64,000 bases of DNA from NCBI RefSeq assembly GCF_023015985.1, contig NZ_JALKAO010000002.1, forward strand, positions 186,001 through 250,000, read 5' to 3'. Under the pieces are notes generated by a model. The model made no database searches. It was given only the letters and a program-made list of their open reading frames with translations, and was not told the origin of the DNA. This DNA is from Marivita sp. S6314. GTDB taxonomy: Bacteria; Pseudomonadota; Alphaproteobacteria; Rhodobacterales; Rhodobacteraceae. Shown piece after piece: positions 36,260 to 45,844 of this stretch. The position numbers and the translations under genes were made by a program. Each line of letters opens with the position of its first letter. Positions within the stretch are counted from its first letter, which is position 1.

Positions 36260-37302
36260 CCCTGCGCAAGGCCGCCTTTGCCATTCCGGGTGACATCAAC
36301 ACCGTCACCGGCGGCTATATTTATGAGCGCCTGTTGCTTGAGAACCTGCGCGCCCTTGGGCATGACGTGCAACACATTCCGCTTGGCGGCACGTTCCCGA
36401 CCCCCACGCCAACCGATATGCGCCACGCCATCGACGCGCTGATCGCATTGCCCAAGGACCGCCCGCTTATTCTGGACGGGCTGGTGTACGGCGCAATCGA
36501 CACCGCCGGACTGGCCGCCGTGCGCGCACCGATTGTGGCGATGATCCACCATCCGTTGGCGTTGGAAACCGGTCTGGACGCTGACCTGCGGGATCACCTG
36601 TTCCGCACAGAGAAGGACAATCTGGACTTGGCCCAACACGTGCTGGTGCCCAGCCCACACACCGCCGATATTCTGGCAACGACATACGACGTGCCGCGAT
36701 CCCGCATGTCCATCGCGCGACCGGGCACCGTGCAGCCCACGATACCCCGGTCGCCACAAGTTCCGCCCTTGATCCTGTCGGTTGGCATTCAGCACCCTCG
36801 CAAGGGGCATGACATTTTGCTGCGGGCGCTGGCAGATATCCGGCATCTGGAGTGGCAAGCCACCGTTGTCGGGTCCGCCTATGATGCGGCCTACAGCGCA
36901 GAGCTCCACAGGCTTGTGGCCGCGCTTGACCTCACAGAGCGCGTGACGCTGACCGGGCAGATTGGTCAGGATGACCTTAACGCGCTCTATTCCGAGGCGT
37001 CGCTCTTTGCGCTTGCCACCCTGTACGAGGGGTATGGCATCGTTTTCAACGATGCGCTTGCCTGGGGCCTGCCGATTGTGTCCTGTCGGACCGGGGCAGT
37101 GCCGGAGACCGTGCCAGCGGATGCGGGCCTGCTGGTTGCGCCCGACGATGTTCCGGCCTTTGCCGACGCGCTGCAAAGACTTCTGACACAGACAGACCAG
37201 CGGACCTCCCTCGCCGATGCTGCCGCACGGCATGGGGCCGACCTGCCCGGGTGGATGGATACGGCGCGCATTGCCAGCCGCGTTCTGAATGGTCTGAGAT
37301 GA
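36256..37302 (+). CDS. GT4 family glycosyltransferase
   Basis: 348 residues of GT-B fold. The N-terminal domain begins KAAFAIPGDINTVTGGYIYE (glycine-rich acceptor loop) and the C-terminal donor domain has LSVGIQHPRKGHDILLRAL and the EGYGIVFNDALAWGLPIVS nucleotide-sugar motif. It transfers a sugar from an activated donor, probably to a surface glycan or lipid. The ATG overlaps the permease stop by four bases, an unexpected pairing of a transferase with an ABC importer. Confidence 0.9.
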   Translation: MTLRKAAFAIPGDINTVTGGYIYERLLLENLRALGHDVQHIPLGGTFPTPTPTDMRHAIDALIALPKDRPLILDGLVYGAIDTAGLAAVRAPIVAMIHHPLALETGLDADLRDHLFRTEKDNLDLAQHVLVPSPHTADILATTYDVPRSRMSIARPGTVQPTIPRSPQVPPLILSVGIQHPRKGHDILLRALADIRHLEWQATVVGSAYDAAYSAELHRLVAALDLTERVTLTGQIGQDDLNALYSEASLFALATLYEGYGIVFNDALAWGLPIVSCRTGAVPETVPADAGLLVAPDDVPAFADALQRLLTQTDQRTSLADAAARHGADLPGWMDTARIASRVLNGLR

Positions 37303-38036
37303 CAGCCCGCCTCTCACTTCGCCGATCCTTTGACGTCTATTACCGTGACGCGGACCGCGCGGCGCGTATGGACAGGTTGAACGCGATGTTCGTGGGTCCC
37401 GGAGACCGGGCCTTTGACATCGGCGCGCATGTCGGGGATCGCACCGCGAGCTTCCGGCGTTTGGGCGCATCTGTTGTGGCGGTCGAACCGCAGCCTCGGG
37501 TCTTCCGCGCCCTGCGCCTGATTCACGGGCGCGATCCGTTGGTGGACCTGCACTGCGCCGCTGTTGGCAACGCCACCGGATGGCTGGATCTGCACGTCAA
37601 CACCAGGAACCCCACCGTATCGACCGTGTCGCGCGATATGATTGCGGCGGCGTCACAGGACGCGAACTGGCATGGACAACACTGGGACGAAACGATCCGC
37701 GTGCCCGTGACAACCCTGACCGCATTGATCCGGCGCAACGGCCCCCCCGAGTTCATCAAGATTGATGTCGAAGGGCACGAACTGGACGTGTTGAACGGTC
37801 TGGACAGGCCCGTCCGCGCGCTGTCTTTCGAGTTTACCACCATACAGAAAGACATCGCGTTGGCCTGCGTGGCCCGCATCACCGCCATTGGGGCTTACCA
37901 GTTCAACTATAGTCTTGGCGAAGATCATCACCTGCGCCTGCCAGACTGGTGTGACGCCGATGCGATGGCGGCGATCCTGCACGCGCTTCCCGGCGACGCC
38001 AATTCCGGCGATGTTTACTGTCGGGTGATGCGCTGA
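37299..38036 (+). CDS. FkbM family methyltransferase
   Basis: 245 residues. The SAM-binding motif I is AFDIGAHVGDRTASFRRLGA near residue 38, followed by VVAVEPQPRVFRAL; FIKIDVEGHELDVLNGL is the FkbM signature. It methylates a hydroxyl, often on a glycan or polyketide; here the upstream GT4 gene, overlapped by four bases, suggests a sugar. Its stop directly abuts the stop of the convergent hydrolase gene. Confidence 0.9.
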   Translation: MTARLSLRRSFDVYYRDADRAARMDRLNAMFVGPGDRAFDIGAHVGDRTASFRRLGASVVAVEPQPRVFRALRLIHGRDPLVDLHCAAVGNATGWLDLHVNTRNPTVSTVSRDMIAAASQDANWHGQHWDETIRVPVTTLTALIRRNGPPEFIKIDVEGHELDVLNGLDRPVRALSFEFTTIQKDIALACVARITAIGAYQFNYSLGEDHHLRLPDWCDADAMAAILHALPGDANSGDVYCRVMR

Positions 38037-39143
38037 TTACTGATCGTCCTGCCGCTGTAATCGCCAGAGATTGTCACCTGTCCGGACCAGATTGCGCCGG
38101 TCGCCAGCCAGCAGGTCGCTGTTGAGAAGCTGGTTCAGATCGTCCCCAACTTCGGTGTTGTAGATGTGGTAAAGATGCCCGCTGGGACTGCGCACTGGCA
38201 GGTCACTCAGATCAATGACCTCGACCCCGTCCAGAACGCCCACATCATTGCCGGCCTGTCCAAGCCGGGGATAGCCATGCACCTGTTCTGACAGGGCCAA
38301 CGGGCGATCCGCCTCTGCGACATAGATGGTCAGGCTTTTGACGATGGGTCGGATCCGCGGCACAAGGCGCGCGAACAACCCAAAGTCGATATCGGGTGCC
38401 AGCAGGGCAACATGCCCCACACGCACATCCGGATGCCGGACCGCCACGTCATACAGCGCAAGCGCCATGCCGCGCCCGCCCATACTGTGACCGGCGATGT
38501 TGAACTGGCCCTTGCCGAAGGTCGCATCCAGTCTTGCAATGGCGTTGGCAAGATCGGGCACGCTCCAGTGCAGATCGGCTTCGTCGTGGGTGTAATTTGT
38601 CAGCTCCCCGTTCGATGGCCAGCTGAACCACAAGAACCGGCCCACCAGGTTCGCATTTTCCTGAAAAACCGTGGCGCGGCGGCAGCCTTTTTCGAAGTCA
38701 ATGAAAAACCCGTGAGTATAAAGCGTCGGGGCCGCGCCCGCACTGGACGCAACCAGCCCGTCAAACACGGTACGCACATCGCTTTCCTGCACCGAATGCA
38801 GCTTGAGGATTTCGTCGGGAATGCGGAATGGCGCCGCTTCCGCCACCGAAGACAGAAAATCAAGGCTTTGGTCCTCGATCGCGCAAAACCCGGCGGCAAT
38901 TTCGGCCCCGCGTTCACCGTTGTAGAATGTCTCGGGATCGGGTGAACCTGACCGGTCGCGCTGCGTCAAATAGCTGACACCGCGTTGGGTGTCGTCAGAA
39001 GCGGCCCAGCCACCGTCCGGGGCCATCGTGAGCCACAGACCGACCATCAGGGCCCACCCCACACCGCAGGACGTTGCCTGCCATGACAAGATCCCGCGCG
39101 CCGGGGTCGACATAGAGGCACAGTTGTGTCGCAATCCGTTCAT
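38037..39143 (-). CDS. Exported alpha/beta hydrolase (DUF900-like)
   Basis: 368 residues with an N-terminal hydrophobic segment (about 26-42), probably a signal or anchor. The hydrolase core shows LYTHGFFIDF, FSWPSNG, and the nucleophile elbow GHSMGG with the serine; this set is characteristic of the DUF900 alpha/beta-hydrolases. The substrate is unknown, an ester or lipid being likely. GGTGAG precedes the ATG at 39143; a second in-frame ATG at 39113 is possible. Confidence 0.82.
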   Translation of the reverse strand: MNGLRHNCASMSTPARGILSWQATSCGVGWALMVGLWLTMAPDGGWAASDDTQRGVSYLTQRDRSGSPDPETFYNGERGAEIAAGFCAIEDQSLDFLSSVAEAAPFRIPDEILKLHSVQESDVRTVFDGLVASSAGAAPTLYTHGFFIDFEKGCRRATVFQENANLVGRFLWFSWPSNGELTNYTHDEADLHWSVPDLANAIARLDATFGKGQFNIAGHSMGGRGMALALYDVAVRHPDVRVGHVALLAPDIDFGLFARLVPRIRPIVKSLTIYVAEADRPLALSEQVHGYPRLGQAGNDVGVLDGVEVIDLSDLPVRSPSGHLYHIYNTEVGDDLNQLLNSDLLAGDRRNLVRTGDNLWRLQRQDDQ

Positions 39144-39229
39144 TTCTCACCAATTCCCCGAGCCAAACCCACCGGCATCAAATCACCCGCAACACCGCAA
39201 CGTCCACGGTCTGGATACGGCCTCCAACA

Positions 39230-40627
39230 TCACAAGAGAGGCGCAAAAAGCCGCGAGATTGGTGCCCCGACGCGGATGCGCAAGGGTTGTTCAGACAAGT
39301 CCTTTTCAAGCAAATGCGCGCGCGCGAAATCCTGTTCCAGAAACCCGGCCACCTGCGCGGTGAATGCGGTGTCAAACCCGACCGCCATCACTTCGAAATT
39401 CAGCCGGAAGGACCGGTTGTCGAGGTTCGACGTGCCGATCGCCGCAAAGGTATCGTCCACCAAGACCACCTTTTGGTGCATGAACCCTTCGGTGTACCGC
39501 CAGATCTGCACCCCGGCTTCGCGCAGCTCGTCGAAATAGGCAAACGCCGCCAGCCAGGGGATGTAATGGTCAATCACGTCGGGCACCAACAGGCGCACGT
39601 CTTTCCCGCTTAGGGCGGCATGTTTCAGCGCGCTGAGGATATCGGTGTCCGGCACGCAATAGGGCGAGGCGATCCAGATCCGCTCCTGTGCCGCTGCGAT
39701 GGCCGAAAAGAAGAACAGCCCGCCGGTCTCTAACTCGTCCCCCGGTCCTGTTGGCACCACCAACCCGGCCATGTCCGCGTCCGACAGGGGCGCGTCCCAG
39801 TTCAGCTCTGATGCGATCTGCTCTGCGGTCGACCAGTGCCAATCCTCAAGATAGGCCAGTTGCAACTGCGAAACGACCGGCCCCACCAGTTTCACATGGG
39901 TGTCGCGCCACGCCCCGAACGTCGGATCGCGCCCCATATATTCGTCGCCAACATTCAAACCGCCGGTAAAGCCAACGACCCCGTCCACGATCACCGTCTT
40001 GCGGTGATTGCGGAAATTCAATGCAAACCGGTGTTTCGGGCGCGGGTCAGCCACCTGGACCCCGGCCGCGCGCAGGGTTTGATAGAACGAGTGGCTCAGC
40101 CCCTTACTGCCCACCGCGTCGGTCATAAACCGAACCGTCACACCCCGCTGCGCGGCGGCACTCAGTTTGTCACAGAAGCTTTGACCGATCCTGTCATTGT
40201 GCACGATGAAAAACTGAACCAGCACATAACGTTCCGCCTGATCAATGGCGTCGAAAATCGCGCCAAAGGTCTCGGCCCCGTCGATCAGCGGGATCAGGGC
40301 ATTGCCCCCAACAACCGGTAGTGCTGCAATCTTCTCAAAGGGTTCCGTATTCACGCTGGGCCGGATCGACGGACCGCGCGCCAATGCAAACTGTTTGACC
40401 GCATCAATAACGCGCGCACTTGAACGGCGTGACACCAGATACGCATGGTACCGGTGGTGGCCCAGAAACAGGTAGATCAGGACACTGACATAAGGGGCCG
40501 CCAGAAGCGCCACCACCCAGCCCACGGCCCCTTGCGGCGTGCGCGCGCCCTGAATGGCGCGCCAGGCACACAAAACGGCAAGCACCTGTAGCGCCAAAAG
40601 CGCAAGGACGGACAGGGTTACAGTCAC
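39230..40627 (-). CDS. cls: Cardiolipin synthase (phospholipase D family)
   Basis: 465 residues: two N-terminal helices (about 4-22 and 33-55), then two PLD domains with HKD motifs H208-K210-D215 (NHRKTVIVD) and H384-K386-D391 (MHQKVVLVD), each followed by the GxxN-type block (GGLN, GTSN). This is the layout of bacterial ClsA, which joins two phosphatidylglycerols to cardiolipin and glycerol. It is divergent from a second PLD-family gene 169 bases away. Confidence 0.92.
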   Translation of the reverse strand: MTVTLSVLALLALQVLAVLCAWRAIQGARTPQGAVGWVVALLAAPYVSVLIYLFLGHHRYHAYLVSRRSSARVIDAVKQFALARGPSIRPSVNTEPFEKIAALPVVGGNALIPLIDGAETFGAIFDAIDQAERYVLVQFFIVHNDRIGQSFCDKLSAAAQRGVTVRFMTDAVGSKGLSHSFYQTLRAAGVQVADPRPKHRFALNFRNHRKTVIVDGVVGFTGGLNVGDEYMGRDPTFGAWRDTHVKLVGPVVSQLQLAYLEDWHWSTAEQIASELNWDAPLSDADMAGLVVPTGPGDELETGGLFFFSAIAAAQERIWIASPYCVPDTDILSALKHAALSGKDVRLLVPDVIDHYIPWLAAFAYFDELREAGVQIWRYTEGFMHQKVVLVDDTFAAIGTSNLDNRSFRLNFEVMAVGFDTAFTAQVAGFLEQDFARAHLLEKDLSEQPLRIRVGAPISRLFAPLL

Positions 40628-40796
40628 GCAGACCTCCTAAAATGCGGGCCGGTCCGACAGACGCCCGCTGGCTGCTTTGGATGATAGGGAGGTTACCCGA
40701 AGAAGCGCCATCCCTAAAGCACGGCCGCCGATCTTGCGCTGGTCCGGGATCACGTGCATCCTTTGGCTTCTTTTGCCCGGACCGAAGGAAATCCCT

Positions 40797-42344
40797 GTGC
40801 GCTTTGTTCGGCTTCTGCTTGTCCTGACCATCGTTGCCACCCTTGCGATTGTCACGCTGCGCATTTTGAATCCGCTTCCGGACCTGCCATCTGACAACAG
40901 CGCATCTGCGATTCCGCTGAGTGCCGACACGTCTCTGGGCAATGCCACGCTTGGGATGATCGCTGAGCATGACGGGCACAGCGGCGTTGTGCCGTTGTTT
41001 GACGGGCGCGACGCGCTGGCCGCACGCATCCTTCTGGCGCGCGCCGCCGAGCAAAGCATCGATGTCCAGTATTACATCTGGCAAACGGACACGACGGGCT
41101 GGCTGTTGCTGGATGAATTGCGCGCAGCGGCAGAACGTGGCGTGCGGGTACGGATGCTGCTGGACGACAACGGCATTCCGGGGCTGGATTCCGTGTTGGC
41201 GGAGTTGAACACGCTGCCAAACATGGACATCCGCATCTTCAACCCATTCACGCTGCGCAAACCGAAATTGCTGTCTTACGGATTTGACTTCTTCCGCCTG
41301 AACCGGCGGATGCACAACAAATCCATGACCGTCGATGGTGCGGCGACAATCATTGGCGGGCGCAATATCGGCGACATCTACTTTGCCTATGGCGACGGTG
41401 TCACCTTTATTGACCTTGATGTTTTAGCAGTGGGTCAGGCCGCCGTAGACGTGTCTGAAAACTTCGACGCCTATTGGACCAGTGGGTCCTCTTATGCGGC
41501 CAAGGACGTGCTTCCTGCATCCACCTCGGGCCTTGACGAACTCGCCACCGCTGCAAAAGCGGCACGTGCCGGCGCGCGGGGGTCGGGCTATATCGCAACA
41601 ATCAAATCCTCGCCTCTGATGTCCAGCCTTTTGGATGGCACGGCCAGTCTTGAATGGACGGATGTCACCTTGGTGAGCGACGATCCGTCCAAAGGGTTAG
41701 GCGATGCGGGCAACGATGACCTTCTGATTGGACGCCTGCCCGCTTTGCTCACCACGCCGGTCAAAAGTGTTGATGTGATTTCAGCCTACCTGATCCCTGG
41801 AAAAAAGGGCGCGGCCATGTTTGAAGGCTATGCGCAAAACGGCATTCGAACTCGTCTGATGACCAATTCTATGGCGGCCAATGATGTGATGCCCGTTCAC
41901 GGCGCGTGGATGGGGTATCGCGATCAAATGGTGCGCGCGGGTGTGGAGGTCTTCGAACTGCGCTCTCAACAACAGCTCGACTCGGATACGACGCTGGCCC
42001 AGATGCTGACAGGGTCGCAATCCAGCTTGCATGCCAAGACCTTTGCCATTGACGAAGAGCGGATTTTCATCGGGTCGTTCAACTTTGACCCGAGATCGGC
42101 ACAACTGAATACCGAGATGGGCTTTCTGATCGAAAGCCCGACAATTGCAACAGCACTTGCGCGGTCAATGGACGATCGCAATACCGTATATGCAGTCACG
42201 GTCGGTCCGGACGGCAACATCCAGTGGGAGGAAACGCTGAATACCGGTGAGATCAGAATTCATCACAAAGAGCCAAACACAACGTTCTTGGAACGTGCCT
42301 TTGTCACGCTGATCAGCTGGCTTCCGGTGGAATGGGCTCTCTAG
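40797..42344 (+). CDS. PLD-family protein, ClsC-like cardiolipin synthase/phospholipase
   Basis: 515 residues with one N-terminal hydrophobic segment and two HKD motifs (MHNKSMTVD with the ClsC-type follow-on GGRNIGDIYF; LHAKTFAID with GSFNFDPRS). The layout is that of ClsC/YmdC-like enzymes, which make cardiolipin from PE and PG, or of membrane-bound phospholipase D. The GTG at 40797 with AAGGAA seven bases before it is chosen; a 40-residue in-frame extension upstream lacks a ribosome site and would break the signal/anchor. Confidence 0.87.
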   Translation: MRFVRLLLVLTIVATLAIVTLRILNPLPDLPSDNSASAIPLSADTSLGNATLGMIAEHDGHSGVVPLFDGRDALAARILLARAAEQSIDVQYYIWQTDTTGWLLLDELRAAAERGVRVRMLLDDNGIPGLDSVLAELNTLPNMDIRIFNPFTLRKPKLLSYGFDFFRLNRRMHNKSMTVDGAATIIGGRNIGDIYFAYGDGVTFIDLDVLAVGQAAVDVSENFDAYWTSGSSYAAKDVLPASTSGLDELATAAKAARAGARGSGYIATIKSSPLMSSLLDGTASLEWTDVTLVSDDPSKGLGDAGNDDLLIGRLPALLTTPVKSVDVISAYLIPGKKGAAMFEGYAQNGIRTRLMTNSMAANDVMPVHGAWMGYRDQMVRAGVEVFELRSQQQLDSDTTLAQMLTGSQSSLHAKTFAIDEERIFIGSFNFDPRSAQLNTEMGFLIESPTIATALARSMDDRNTVYAVTVGPDGNIQWEETLNTGEIRIHHKEPNTTFLERAFVTLISWLPVEWAL

Positions 42345-42352
42345 TCCAATCC

Positions 42353-43405
42353 TCAGGCCTTGCGGCGTCCGGTCACCGGATCAAACACATGCGCCTGCCC
42401 GTCCTGAACACGGAAATTCCGCTCCCCACCCACACGCTCAAGCGGATGCACACCCGGTAGACTGATGGTGAACTGATCCGGGCTGCCCGCGATCTTGCCG
42501 TGCAACAGCGTGTTGGCCCCCAAGGGTTCGGTTAGGTGAACAGTCACCTTGATCGGGCCGTCGGGATCTACGTCCATGTGTTCGGGTCTGATCCCGAGTT
42601 TGACAGGTCCGTCCGGGCCAGAGGCCTGTGCTATCGGCGTACCGGCAATCTGCACCTGCCCATCGCGCAGCTCTGCATCAAGAATATTCATGGCCGGGCT
42701 TCCGATGAACTGCGCCGCAAACAAGGTTTGCGGGGTCTCATAGACCTCAAGCGGTGTCCCGATCTGCTCCGCAATCCCACCATTCATCACGATCATGCGG
42801 TCCGCCATGGTCATCGCTTCGACCTGATCATGTGTCACATAGAGCGATGTGATCCCCAGCTCGGATTGCAGTTGCTTGATCTCAAGCCGCATCTGGACCC
42901 GCAGCTTGGCGTCGAGGTTCGACAGCGGTTCGTCGAACAGAAACACCGCCGGTTCGCGCACAATGGCGCGGCCCATGGCGACACGCTGGCGCTGACCACC
43001 TGACAATTCACGGGGTTTGCGGTCGAGCAGAGCATCCAGTTGCAACAGCTTGGCCGCGTTCTGGACCTTTGCGTTGATTTCGTCTTTCGGAAGTCCCGCA
43101 ATCTTGAGCCCGTAGCCCATGTTCTGACGCACGCTCATATGCGGATAAAGCGCATAATTCTGGAACACCATCGCGATATCGCGGTCCATCGGTTCCTTGT
43201 CATTGGCACGGGTGCCACCGATCAGAACGTCACCTGCCGTGACCGTTTCCAACCCCGCCACCATCCGCAACAGTGTGGACTTGCCACAGCCAGACGGGCC
43301 GACGATGACGATAAACTCGCCATCTGCGATATTCACGTCGATCCCGTGGATCACATCCGTGGGCCCAAAGCTTTTCTTCACGCCCTGCAAAGCAACTGTC
43401 GCCAT
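42353..43405 (-). CDS. ugpC: sn-Glycerol-3-phosphate-type ABC transporter ATP-binding protein
   Basis: 350 residues of the MalK/UgpC group: Walker [10 protein letters not shown] near residue 37, Q-loop [13 protein letters not shown], signature [12 protein letters not shown], Walker [17 protein letters not shown], and a C-terminal TOBE-type domain with LGIRPEHMD. It powers the UgpAE channel. Last gene of the ugpAEC run, three bases after ugpE. Confidence 0.93.
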   Translation of the reverse strand: MATVALQGVKKSFGPTDVIHGIDVNIADGEFIVIVGPSGCGKSTLLRMVAGLETVTAGDVLIGGTRANDKEPMDRDIAMVFQNYALYPHMSVRQNMGYGLKIAGLPKDEINAKVQNAAKLLQLDALLDRKPRELSGGQRQRVAMGRAIVREPAVFLFDEPLSNLDAKLRVQMRLEIKQLQSELGITSLYVTHDQVEAMTMADRMIVMNGGIAEQIGTPLEVYETPQTLFAAQFIGSPAMNILDAELRDGQVQIAGTPIAQASGPDGPVKLGIRPEHMDVDPDGPIKVTVHLTEPLGANTLLHGKIAGSPDQFTISLPGVHPLERVGGERNFRVQDGQAHVFDPVTGRRKA

Positions 43406-43408
43406 AAC

Positions 43409-44266
43409 CTATTTCTCGCTGTCTACGAGGCCGCGAATGAACAGCCGTTGCATCGAAATGACCACGATCACCGGCGGGATCATCGCCAGGATCGAGGTCG
43501 CCATGATCACCGGCCAATCTGCCACATCATCCCCCGACGGGAACATCTGCTTGATGCCCATGACGATGGTGTTCATCTCGGGGTCGGTCGTGATCAGCAG
43601 CGGCCAGAGATACTGGTTCCAGCCGTAGATGAACAGGATCACGAAAAGCGCTGCGATGTTCGTGCGACTCATCGGAACAACGATGTCCCAGAAAAACCGC
43701 ATCGGTTTCGCACCGTCGACCCGCGCCGCCTCGGCCAGCTCATCGGGGATGGTCAGGAAGAACTGCCGGAACAGGAACGTCGCTGTAGCAGACGCGATGA
43801 GAGGCAGGATGAGGCCCTGATAGCTGTTGAGCATCCCGAACCCTGCGACCACTTCGAACGTGGGCACGATCCGCACTTCGACCGGCAGCATCAGCGTCAG
43901 GAATATCATCCAGAAAAACGCCGTGCGGAACGGGAATTTGAAATAGACAATGGCAAAGGCGGATAGCAGCGAGATGATGATCTTGCCCACCGCGATGCCG
44001 ATGGCCATCACAAGGCTGTTGAACAGCATTGTGGCCACAGGCACGTTCACGCCCGAAAACAGCGCAGCGGAATAATTCTCCCAGAACTGATCGCCCGGCC
44101 AGAGCGGCATCGGCGGGCGCACAATCTCGGGCTGGGTCACGGTGGACGCCACAAAGGCCAGCCAGATCGGAAAGAAGATCACCAGCACGCCAAGGATCAT
44201 GAAGACATGCGTCAACCACAGCCCCGCGCCGCGCTTTTCGACCATGCCATGTGTTTCGCGCGCCAT
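43409..44266 (-). CDS. ugpE: sn-Glycerol-3-phosphate ABC transporter permease UgpE
   Basis: 285 residues, six transmembrane helices, EAA loop near [23 protein letters not shown]. This fits UgpE, the second permease of the glycerol-3-phosphate/glycerophosphodiester importer; related sugar importers look alike, and the assignment rests on the set (UgpB, A, E, C). The start overlaps the ugpA stop by one base (TGATG). Confidence 0.92.
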   Translation of the reverse strand: MARETHGMVEKRGAGLWLTHVFMILGVLVIFFPIWLAFVASTVTQPEIVRPPMPLWPGDQFWENYSAALFSGVNVPVATMLFNSLVMAIGIAVGKIIISLLSAFAIVYFKFPFRTAFFWMIFLTLMLPVEVRIVPTFEVVAGFGMLNSYQGLILPLIASATATFLFRQFFLTIPDELAEAARVDGAKPMRFFWDIVVPMSRTNIAALFVILFIYGWNQYLWPLLITTDPEMNTIVMGIKQMFPSGDDVADWPVIMATSILAMIPPVIVVISMQRLFIRGLVDSEK

Positions 44267-45147
44267 CAGTAATGCACCCGCTTTTCAAGGTATTTGAACT
44301 GGATCACCGTCAGCAGTCCGACAACCACCAAGAGGATCACCGACTGTGCCGAGGACGAGCCAAGGTCCTGGCCAACAAAGCCGTCTGAAAACACCTTGTA
44401 GACCAGGATCGTGGTGCTTTGCTGCGGCCCCCCTGCGGTGATCGTATGGATCACGCCAAAGGTTTCAAAGAACGCGTAAACGATGTTCACGACCAGCAGG
44501 AAGAACGTGGTTGGTGACAGCAGCGGCAATACGATCGTGAAGAAGCGCCGCCAGAACCGCGCGCCGTCAATGGCGGCGGCTTCGATCACCGAACGCGGGA
44601 CGGCCTGAAGGGCGGCAAAGAAGAACAGGAAGTTGTAGCTGATCCGCCCCCAGGCAGACGCGACCACGACAAGCCCCATCGCCTCCCCCCCGTTCAAGAC
44701 GTGGTTCCAGTCATAGCCGAACTGGCCCAGATACCACGAGATCACCCCAACGCGGGTGTTGAACATGAAAAGCCACAGCACGCCCGCGACGGCCGGGGCG
44801 ACCGCGTAGGGCCAGATCAGCATAGTGCGGTAGACACCTGATCCCTTGATCAGCCGGTCCGCAATGACCGCAAGGAACAAGGCCGGGATCATCGAACACA
44901 GCGTCACAAGGATCGAAAACACCGCCGTCGTGACAAATGACGCGCGGTAGAACGGGTCACCCAGCAGGAATTCGAAATTGCCGAGTCCCACAAATTGCGA
45001 GGACAGGCCAAACGGATCAGGGATAAACAGCGACTGCCAGATCGCCTGCCCCGCCGGGTAGAAAAAGAACACAGCCGAGATCACAACCTGCGGCGCGATC
45101 AACAGCAGCGGCAGCCACCATCCTTTGAACGTGACACGTTTGTCCAT
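44266..45147 (-). CDS. ugpA: sn-Glycerol-3-phosphate ABC transporter permease UgpA
   Basis: 293 residues with six helices; the N-terminus [17 protein letters not shown] and [14 protein letters not shown] are UgpA-like, and the EAA loop is near [20 protein letters not shown]. With UgpE it forms the channel. Unusually ugpA is separated from the binding-protein gene ugpB, upstream, by a parDE pair on the opposite strand. Confidence 0.92.
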   Translation of the reverse strand: MDKRVTFKGWWLPLLLIAPQVVISAVFFFYPAGQAIWQSLFIPDPFGLSSQFVGLGNFEFLLGDPFYRASFVTTAVFSILVTLCSMIPALFLAVIADRLIKGSGVYRTMLIWPYAVAPAVAGVLWLFMFNTRVGVISWYLGQFGYDWNHVLNGGEAMGLVVVASAWGRISYNFLFFFAALQAVPRSVIEAAAIDGARFWRRFFTIVLPLLSPTTFFLLVVNIVYAFFETFGVIHTITAGGPQQSTTILVYKVFSDGFVGQDLGSSSAQSVILLVVVGLLTVIQFKYLEKRVHY

Positions 45148-45159
45148 CAGATTGCATCC

Positions 45160-45200
45160 TTGAAATTGGTGCTACCCGGTCGTACCATATACGCAAGGAG
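45160..45200 (+). promoter_or_regulatory. parDE promoter and candidate operator
   Basis: TTGAAA (45160-45165), 17 bases, TACCAT (45183-45188) form a good sigma-70 promoter. The short inverted repeat CGTA-CCATA-TACG (45181-45193, arms of four) overlaps the -10 box, as expected of an autorepressing antitoxin operator. The ribosome site AAGGAG follows at 45195-45200. The 60-base gap also has to hold the start of ugpA transcription, if any, on the other strand. Confidence 0.5.
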
Positions 45201-45207
45201 ACATGCC

Positions 45208-45483
45208 ATGACTGTCAAACTGTCCATTTCGCTGACCGATCAACAAGCCGAATACGCCCGCAAACAGGTCGAGGAAGGCCGCGCGTCGTCGACATCTGCC
45301 GTGATCCAGCAAGCGCTTGAGGCGAAGCGGCGCGAGGATGAAGAGTATCAGGAGTGGAAAGACGGCTTCTTCGACATGCTGGCCGAGCGCGAGAAAGGCC
45401 CGTTCCTGAACGCCGAGGAGTCGCAGAAGGCGTTTGATGAGATGATTGCAGAAAAACGCAGGCAGTATGGCCTGGACGCTTGA
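45208..45483 (+). CDS. parD: ParD-like antitoxin
   Basis: 91 residues: an N-terminal ribbon-helix-helix (VKLSISLTDQQAEYARKQV, SSTSAVIQQALE) for DNA binding and a charged C-terminal tail (EEYQEWKDGFFDMLAEREKG) that would wrap the toxin. Typical ParD/CopG antitoxin size. The ATG at 45208 is seven bases after AAGGAG. It overlaps the toxin start by 17 bases. Confidence 0.9.
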   Translation: MTVKLSISLTDQQAEYARKQVEEGRASSTSAVIQQALEAKRREDEEYQEWKDGFFDMLAEREKGPFLNAEESQKAFDEMIAEKRRQYGLDA

Positions 45484-45823
45484 TGACGCTGCGGCCGTCA
45501 CATCTGACCTCGATGCAATTTTTGATCATCTGTTGAACAGCTATCTGGGGTTCGGGGACCCGTTTGAAGGTGCGTTCAACCGTGCGAATGAACGTGTGGG
45601 CAACATCTATGTGAACCGCGAACGCCTTCTCAAGGCCCCACACATCGGTACGCGCCATGTTGTCAAAGGCCACACCTATCGGCACGTCACCATCGACCGC
45701 GCGATTTATTGGTTTGCGCTGGACGACACGGCAAAGGTGCTGCGTGTTCTGGGGATTTTCCATGGCGGTCAGGACCATCTGGATAGAATGATGTCGCGTT
45801 TGGCAGATGAGGGCGACAGCTAA
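45467..45823 (+). CDS. parE: ParE-like toxin (RelE/ParE superfamily)
   Basis: 118 residues with the ParE pattern: DDAAAVTSDLDAIFDHLLNSY at the N-terminus, then PHIGTRHVVKGHTYRHVTIDRAIYWFALD and KVLRVLGIFHG at the end. ParE toxins poison DNA gyrase; related RelE toxins cut mRNA, and the two cannot be separated by eye. Intact and coupled to parD. Its stop lies 21 bases from the end of the convergent ugpB. Confidence 0.88.
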   Translation: MAWTLDDAAAVTSDLDAIFDHLLNSYLGFGDPFEGAFNRANERVGNIYVNRERLLKAPHIGTRHVVKGHTYRHVTIDRAIYWFALDDTAKVLRVLGIFHGGQDHLDRMMSRLADEGDS

Positions 45824-45844
45824 CCGTCGCCCCCGATGTTTTGA

